A stretch of 6,320 nt of DNA from the NCBI GenBank assembly GCA_021782685.1, contig JAJXUQ010000034.1, positions 1 through 6,320 on the forward strand. Reading direction: 5' to 3'. The notes below the pieces were generated by a model, which worked only from the letters and a program-made list of their open reading frames with translations, had not been told where the DNA came from and made no database searches. The translations under genes and the position numbers were made by a program. The stretch comes from a bacterium. GTDB taxonomy: Bacteria; Patescibacteriota; Minisyncoccia; Phycocordibacterales; Phycocordibacteraceae. Shown here one piece after another: positions 5,173 through 6,320 of the stretch. Position 1 is the first letter of the stretch. Every line of letters begins with the position of its first letter.

Positions 5173-6320
5173 ATGCGCTCTGTTCGCGATATCACCGTAT
5201 TCGAAAACATACCGATCCTGGTGCGCGCGGCGCTCAACGTCCCCGTAGAAAACGGGCGGGTCGTGAATGAATATCGTTTGCACCGCGCGGTGCCGACCAT
5301 CCGCTTCCTTGCCGAGCGCGGCGCGCGGGTCGTGCTCATAAGCCATAGCGGGGAAAAAGGGACCGAGACGCTCGCGCCCGCCGCGCAGGCGCTCGGGACG
5401 CTTATCCCCGGCGTCTCGTTTTTTCCGGAGACTGTCGGTGCCGCGGCGCGCGCGGCTGTTCGCGACCTTGCCCCCGGCGGAATCCTCGTTCTCGAGAATC
5501 TGCGGCGCCACGCGGGCGAACGGACGAATGATCCGGCGTTCGCGCGGGAGCTCGCGGAACTCGCGGACATTTTCGTCGAAGATTCCTTCGATACCTGTCA
5601 TCGTTCTCATGCCTCGATAGTCGGCGTTCCGAGACTCCTGCCCTCCTATGCCGGATTCCTCCTTGAGGAAGAGATCGCCGCGCTTTCGGCGGCACTCAAA
5701 CCGGAACACCCGGCGCTCGCCGTCATCGGCGGCGCGAAGTTCGCCACCAAAGAAGCCGTGCTCTCCGCGCTTATCGCGACGTACGACCATGTCTTCGTAG
5801 GCGGCGCGCTCGCGAACGACTTCCTTAAAGCGGCAGGGCAGGAGGTGGGGGAGTCGCTCGTCTCCGATACCGACCCCGCGCGGATACGAGAACTTCTTTC
5901 CAATCCGAAACTTGTGTTGCCGGTCGACTCGCTCGTCACCGAGGCGGACGCCGGCGCAGAGGCGGCAGGACCCGCGGGAGCGCGTGTCGTGCCTGCAGGG
6001 CATGTCGCGTCCGACGACGCCATCCTTGACCACGGACCCTCGACACGCGCGCTTCTCGCCGAACTCGCGCGTACCGCGAAAACCATCCTCTGGAACGGGC
6101 CGTTGGGGAATTACGAAAAAGGATTTGTCGATACGACCGATGCGCTCGCGCGCGCTATCGCGGATTCGGGAGCGCATTCGGTAGTCGGCGGCGGAGACAC
6201 CATCGCCTCGATCGAGAACCTCGGCCTCCTGCCGCGTTTCTCCTTCGTTTCGACCGGCGGCGGCGCGATGCTTGATTTTCTCGCGGAGGGTACCCTCCCG
6301 GGTATCGCGGCGCTCGAGAC
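5173..6320 (+). CDS. pgk: Phosphoglycerate kinase, 3' partial
   Basis: This enzyme transfers phosphate from 1,3-bisphosphoglycerate to ADP in lower glycolysis. The window shows 382 residues of a protein usually near 395, so only the last 10-20 are missing. The N-terminal substrate domain includes RAALNVP (18-24), SHSGEKG (57-63), LENLRRH (108-113) and FDTCHRSHAS (139-148). The C-terminal nucleotide domain includes GGAKFATK (186-193, both Lys kept), GGALANDFLKA, WNGPLGNYEKG (307-317), VGGGDT (338-343) and STGGGAMLDFL (360-370). Two residues that normally hold the 3-phosphoglycerate are changed. The Asp of R-x-D-x-N is Ala20, and the Arg of SHLGRP is Glu61. Arg35, His58, Arg111, Arg144, Lys189 and Lys193 are kept. 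The overall pattern matches my memory of Parcubacteria PGKs. The ATG is 2 nt after the tpiA stop and has no Shine-Dalgarno site, which suggests translational coupling. The order tpiA-pgk differs from the common gap-pgk-tpi. Confidence 0.96.
   Translation, partial: MRSVRDITVFENIPILVRAALNVPVENGRVVNEYRLHRAVPTIRFLAERGARVVLISHSGEKGTETLAPAAQALGTLIPGVSFFPETVGAAARAAVRDLAPGGILVLENLRRHAGERTNDPAFARELAELADIFVEDSFDTCHRSHASIVGVPRLLPSYAGFLLEEEIAALSAALKPEHPALAVIGGAKFATKEAVLSALIATYDHVFVGGALANDFLKAAGQEVGESLVSDTDPARIRELLSNPKLVLPVDSLVTEADAGAEAAGPAGARVVPAGHVASDDAILDHGPSTRALLAELARTAKTILWNGPLGNYEKGFVDTTDALARAIADSGAHSVVGGGDTIASIENLGLLPRFSFVSTGGGAMLDFLAEGTLPGIAALE

Noticed and set aside
5041..6177. Long open frame on the minus strand (378 residues) opposite tpiA and pgk
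   Set aside because: It lies fully antisense to two clearly recognised enzymes. The translation is Arg-rich low-quality sequence with no motif, and GC-rich codons with few antisense stops explain its length.
1..6320. CRISPR array, tRNA/rRNA genes, insertion sequences, attachment sites, toxin-antitoxin or defence genes
   Set aside because: Reading both strands showed no direct repeats with spacers, no cloverleaf-like or rRNA sequence, and no transposase or defence motifs. Nearly the whole window is accounted for by the seven genes.

Overview
The window reads as bacterial chromosome with all genes on the + strand, packed almost without gaps. It holds the 3' part of a type IV pilus (T4P) assembly operon followed by two glycolytic genes. 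No RNA gene, mobile element, CRISPR array or phage remnant was seen, and no stretch over 100 bases lacks a gene. Gene order, very short spacers and protein style suggest a high-GC member of the Candidate Phyla Radiation (Patescibacteria), probably Parcubacteria. The protein cues are a phosphoglycerate kinase with NLRRH and NGPLGNYEKGF signatures, a TIM with a shortened WAIGKTA loop, and a prepilin ending in IRLRNF. This placement is inference from remembered family patterns, not from a search.

Region 1 (2-4329) is the pilus block. It runs from the C-terminal 284 residues of a PilB/GspE-type assembly ATPase to a complete PilC/GspF-type inner-membrane platform protein. Three proteins with class III (prepilin-type) N-termini follow: a short PilV/GspI-like one, a PilW/GspJ-like one, and a large PilX/GspK-like one. 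Spacers are 9, 1, -4 and 2 nt, so the genes are very probably one transcript with translational coupling. The ATPase drives the platform protein, which extracts processed pilins from the membrane. The three minor pilins would form the priming or tip complex. The last one carries about 300 residues of Ser/Thr/Gly/Asn-rich sequence with solenoid-like repeats and could be a tip adhesin.

Region 2 (4330-4426) is the only real spacer (97 nt). It ends in an extended -10 promoter (TGCTATACT) whose expected transcription start coincides with the A of the tpiA start codon. This predicts a leaderless mRNA.

Region 3 (4427-6320) carries tpiA (triosephosphate isomerase) and pgk (phosphoglycerate kinase, cut by the window end), separated by 2 nt. 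Both look functional in overall fold but have unusual active-site positions: a shortened loop 6 in TIM, and replaced substrate-binding Asp and Arg in PGK. Nothing here is a wholly new system. The points of interest are the solenoid minor pilin, the leaderless promoter, and the divergence at catalytic or metal-binding positions.
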